This document shows positions 6,696 through 8,284 of a stretch of 8,284 nucleotides of DNA, piece after piece; the first letter of the stretch is position 1, and every line of letters begins with the position of its first letter. This DNA is from CAZYPH01 sp964649095 (GTDB taxonomy: Bacteria; Bdellovibrionota; UBA1018; UBA923): contig CAZYPH010000095.1 of NCBI GenBank assembly GCA_964649095.1, positions 1 to 8,284 of the forward strand. Direction: 5' to 3'. The translations under genes and the position numbers were made by a program. Under the pieces are notes generated by a model. It did not search any database. It had not been told where the DNA came from and worked only from the letters and a program-made list of their open reading frames with translations.

Positions 6696-6733
6696 AAGGC
6701 CAACTTGGGATTCTCGGTTGGCCTTAAGTTTTT
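6696..6733 (+). terminator. Rho-independent terminator downstream of prc
   Basis: A perfect 9-bp stem AAGGCCAAC (6696-6704) / GTTGGCCTT (6717-6725) with a 12-nt loop is followed by AAG and five T residues (6729-6733). It lies 38 bp after the prc stop and ends 25 bp before the ATG of the next gene. It indicates that prc and the cNMP-binding gene are mainly separate transcription units, and it rules strongly against the upstream TTG start at 6693 for the next gene. Confidence 0.85.
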
Positions 6734-6748
6734 CCACCATCAGCGCGA

Positions 6749-6754
6749 TATATT
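6749..6754 (+). promoter_or_regulatory. Weak candidate -10 for the cNMP-protein/permease unit
   Basis: TATATT (five of six matches to TATAAT) lies only 4 nt before the ATG at 6759, in the short space left after the prc terminator. No -35 is recognisable 16-18 bp upstream. If used, transcription would begin at or just inside the start codon. The other possibility is partial read-through of the terminator. Confidence 0.25.
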
Positions 6755-6758
6755 ACAC

Positions 6759-7460
6759 ATGGCGCTGCACAGTAAATTTCTATGGCATGATATTTTTGGC
6801 AAACAGACACAAGACCAAGAAATGGTTGCAACATGTCTAAAGTCGAGCCAGATTTTTTCACGGCTCAACGACCGCGAAATCAAATACCTCAGTACGTTTG
6901 TACACCTAAGACATTACGAGCCTGGCGAAATTATTTTTGAACAACACGAACGCGGCCTGGGCATGTACTTTATTGCTAAAGGCGCAGTCGAAATTAAACT
7001 TCAGGCCACCGACAACCAAAACGAAGAGTTGCTAGTGACAACTCTCAATCAGGGGTCATTTTTTGGCGAACTAGCCCTTATTGATCAAGACAACCAACGC
7101 TCGGCGTCGGCCTATGCACAGGGTCAAGTCAGCCTCGTGGGTTTCTTTAAACCTGACCTATTAGATATCATGGATCAACGCCCGCAAATGGGTGTCGATA
7201 TTCTATTTCAGCTGTCTAAAGTTTTAAGTAAACGCCTTACCGAGACAACAGAAGTCATAAGAGAACTAACCAAACACAATTACTCGACAGAGAACTACAA
7301 AGGCCCTAAAGAGCCGTACTCTCAAACCATCAATCCCGATCAACAAGCGCAGTATTACTTTAACGAGGCTAACCCTGCCGATAAAAAACCAATTTTATTA
7401 CAATCGAAAATTCGAAGCACTATTCAAAATCGAATCAAAAAGATTAAAAGGGCTGCCTAA
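6759..7460 (+). CDS. Cyclic-nucleotide-binding-domain protein without DNA-binding domain
   Basis: The 233-residue protein has a Crp-like cNMP-binding beta-roll at about 32-150: YEPGEIIFEQHERGLGMYFI (53-72), AKGAVEIKL (73-81), and the phosphate-binding cassette FGELAL...QRSASA with Glu104 and Arg114, the two residues that usually contact the ribose and cyclic phosphate. A long helix follows (about 145-173), equivalent to the Crp dimer helix. After this there is no helix-turn-helix; instead a polar tail of about 60 residues ends in a basic segment (KIRSTIQNRIKKIKRAA, 217-233). It is therefore probably a ligand-sensing regulator that acts through protein contacts, not a transcription factor. No signal peptide or membrane segment is seen, so it should be cytoplasmic. 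The ATG at 6759 is chosen over TTG 6693 because the terminator hairpin fills the region between them. Its stop codon directly abuts the start of the AI-2E permease gene, suggesting coupled translation and related function. Ligand identity (cAMP, cGMP or neither) cannot be read from the sequence. Confidence 0.88.
   Translation: MALHSKFLWHDIFGKQTQDQEMVATCLKSSQIFSRLNDREIKYLSTFVHLRHYEPGEIIFEQHERGLGMYFIAKGAVEIKLQATDNQNEELLVTTLNQGSFFGELALIDQDNQRSASAYAQGQVSLVGFFKPDLLDIMDQRPQMGVDILFQLSKVLSKRLTETTEVIRELTKHNYSTENYKGPKEPYSQTINPDQQAQYYFNEANPADKKPILLQSKIRSTIQNRIKKIKRAA
7446..7452 (+). promoter_or_regulatory. Shine-Dalgarno of the AI-2E-family gene
   Basis: AAAAGGG inside the last codons of the cNMP-protein gene lies 8 nt before the ATG at 7461. 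It is the only convincing Shine-Dalgarno before a gene in the window and belongs to the only clearly internal operon gene, which supports translation of the two genes from one mRNA. Confidence 0.6.
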
Positions 7461-8284
7461 ATGGCTACTACCGATGATACTGAAACACGACGCAGCAACA
7501 AGCGTTCTAAAGAACGATCAAATCGCATATTAAGAAATCAGTATATTAAACTTTCTTTATTTGGACTGGCGATTCTTATTATAGGTAGCGTGTTTTTTCT
7601 GACGCCGGCTTTAGCGCCGAGCACGGTGTTATCTATTATTCTCTATTTTATCTTTGCGCCTTGGATTGGTTTCTTAGAACGACACGGGGTTACACGATCA
7701 TTAGCTACGTTTGCCACGTTCACCGTCATGGTGCTTCTCATTACAATTTCGATCAAATTTACCGTACCGTACATTGAACACGAGATTACAAGCCTTCAGA
7801 ATGGCAAGATGCAGTATAGCGAGCTTATTCATAAGCGCCTTAAGAGTTATGAACTAAAGCTAGCGACTCAATACTCGGTACTTCGAGATGCCCAACTTAC
7901 GGAGCGTCTTTTTCGCTGGGTAGACCGGTCTATTACCGATGTATCAGACAAGGCCCCCAATATCGCTTCACAGATATTTATGTGCCTATTTTTAGTGCCT
8001 GTTTTTACATGTTTACTATTAAATGAATCGCGCAACGTACGTAATCGACTGCTAAAGTTAGCTCCTAACCGACAATTCGAACTAATTTATTCATTAAGTT
8101 ATCGTATCATCAATAAAATGGGCGGCTACGTGGCAGCCCGCATTTTAGAAGCCATTCTGATTGCCGCAATGGTAACGACAGCAGCTTTTATATTAAGAAT
8201 TCCCTATGCTTTTTTCTTAGGAATTTTCGCTGGCATCACGAACCCAATTCCCTATTTGGGCCCACTGATTGGGGCAATTCCTGG
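7461..8284 (+). CDS. AI-2E family (UPF0118/PerM-like) membrane transporter, partial at 3' end
   Basis: The frame from ATG 7461 is open to the window end (274 codons plus 2 nt); family members are usually about 340-400 residues, so roughly the last quarter is missing. A charged N-terminal tail (1-27, rich in Arg/Lys) precedes hydrophobic segments at about 31-49, 53-72, 80-100, 168-187, 222-246 and 248-264. A soluble, helical stretch at 103-165 separates the third and fourth segments, as is typical. Family hallmarks are KLAPNR (199-204), MGGYVAARILEA (220-231), RIPYAFFLGIFAG (246-258) and NPIPYLGPLIGAIP (261-274). Members are inner-membrane proteins; E. coli TqsA is linked to autoinducer-2 export, and others to Na+/H+ exchange, so the substrate here cannot be named. 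The gene starts immediately after the TAA of the cNMP-binding protein, with a Shine-Dalgarno inside it, so the sensor protein may control the permease. The gene looks more AT-rich than the rest of the window in parts. Confidence 0.93.
   Translation, partial: MATTDDTETRRSNKRSKERSNRILRNQYIKLSLFGLAILIIGSVFFLTPALAPSTVLSIILYFIFAPWIGFLERHGVTRSLATFATFTVMVLLITISIKFTVPYIEHEITSLQNGKMQYSELIHKRLKSYELKLATQYSVLRDAQLTERLFRWVDRSITDVSDKAPNIASQIFMCLFLVPVFTCLLLNESRNVRNRLLKLAPNRQFELIYSLSYRIINKMGGYVAARILEAILIAAMVTTAAFILRIPYAFFLGIFAGITNPIPYLGPLIGAIP

Noticed and set aside
6693..6758. TTG-initiated N-terminal extension of the cNMP-binding protein
   Set aside because: The region holds the strong prc terminator hairpin, whose transcript would block and end before this frame is useful.
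6759..7460. Crp/Fnr-type transcription factor
   Set aside because: The cNMP-binding domain and dimer-like helix are present, but no helix-turn-helix follows; the C-terminal tail is polar and low in structure.

Overview
The window looks like chromosomal sequence from a Gram-negative bacterium. It has an inner-membrane prolipoprotein transferase (Lgt), a long periplasmic tail-specific protease of the Prc type, several N-terminal signal sequences and moderate GC. The mix of a SWIM/SNF2 helicase, a long Prc, a cyclic-nucleotide-binding protein and an AI-2E-family permease would fit a predatory or delta-proteobacterium-like lineage such as Bdellovibrionota. That placement is an inference from gene content and not a measured result.

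Left half, minus strand (about 1-4490), read right to left: lgt (4490-3633), a 501-residue exported protein I cannot assign (3528-2023), and an SNF2-family helicase with an N-terminal SWIM zinc finger (1935 to beyond position 1; C-terminal part missing). The gaps are 104 and 87 bp and show no convincing terminator, so the three genes could form one transcription unit. Each gap also carries its own candidate promoter and an 11-bp-phased direct repeat.

Right half, plus strand (4640-8284): prc (4640-6658) diverges from lgt across a 149-bp regulatory gap. A compact hairpin and then a strong Rho-independent terminator follow prc. After that comes a two-gene unit: a cyclic-nucleotide-binding-domain protein without a DNA-binding domain (6759-7460), directly abutting an AI-2E-family transporter (7461 to beyond 8284).

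The common theme is the cell envelope: lipoprotein maturation, periplasmic proteolysis, an exported unknown and a membrane permease. Two longer reading frames begin at TTG codons (4553 and 6693). Both starts are better moved to ATG codons at 4490 and 6759; the second TTG lies just inside the region of the terminator hairpin. Four genes lack a Shine-Dalgarno sequence and have a -10-like hexamer only 4-12 nt before the ATG, which suggests leaderless or near-leaderless transcripts.

No CRISPR array, tRNA, rRNA, insertion sequence or recognisable defence system was seen. The least explained items are the exported protein with its 27-bp coding repeats, the phased direct repeats, and the cNMP-sensor/permease pair.
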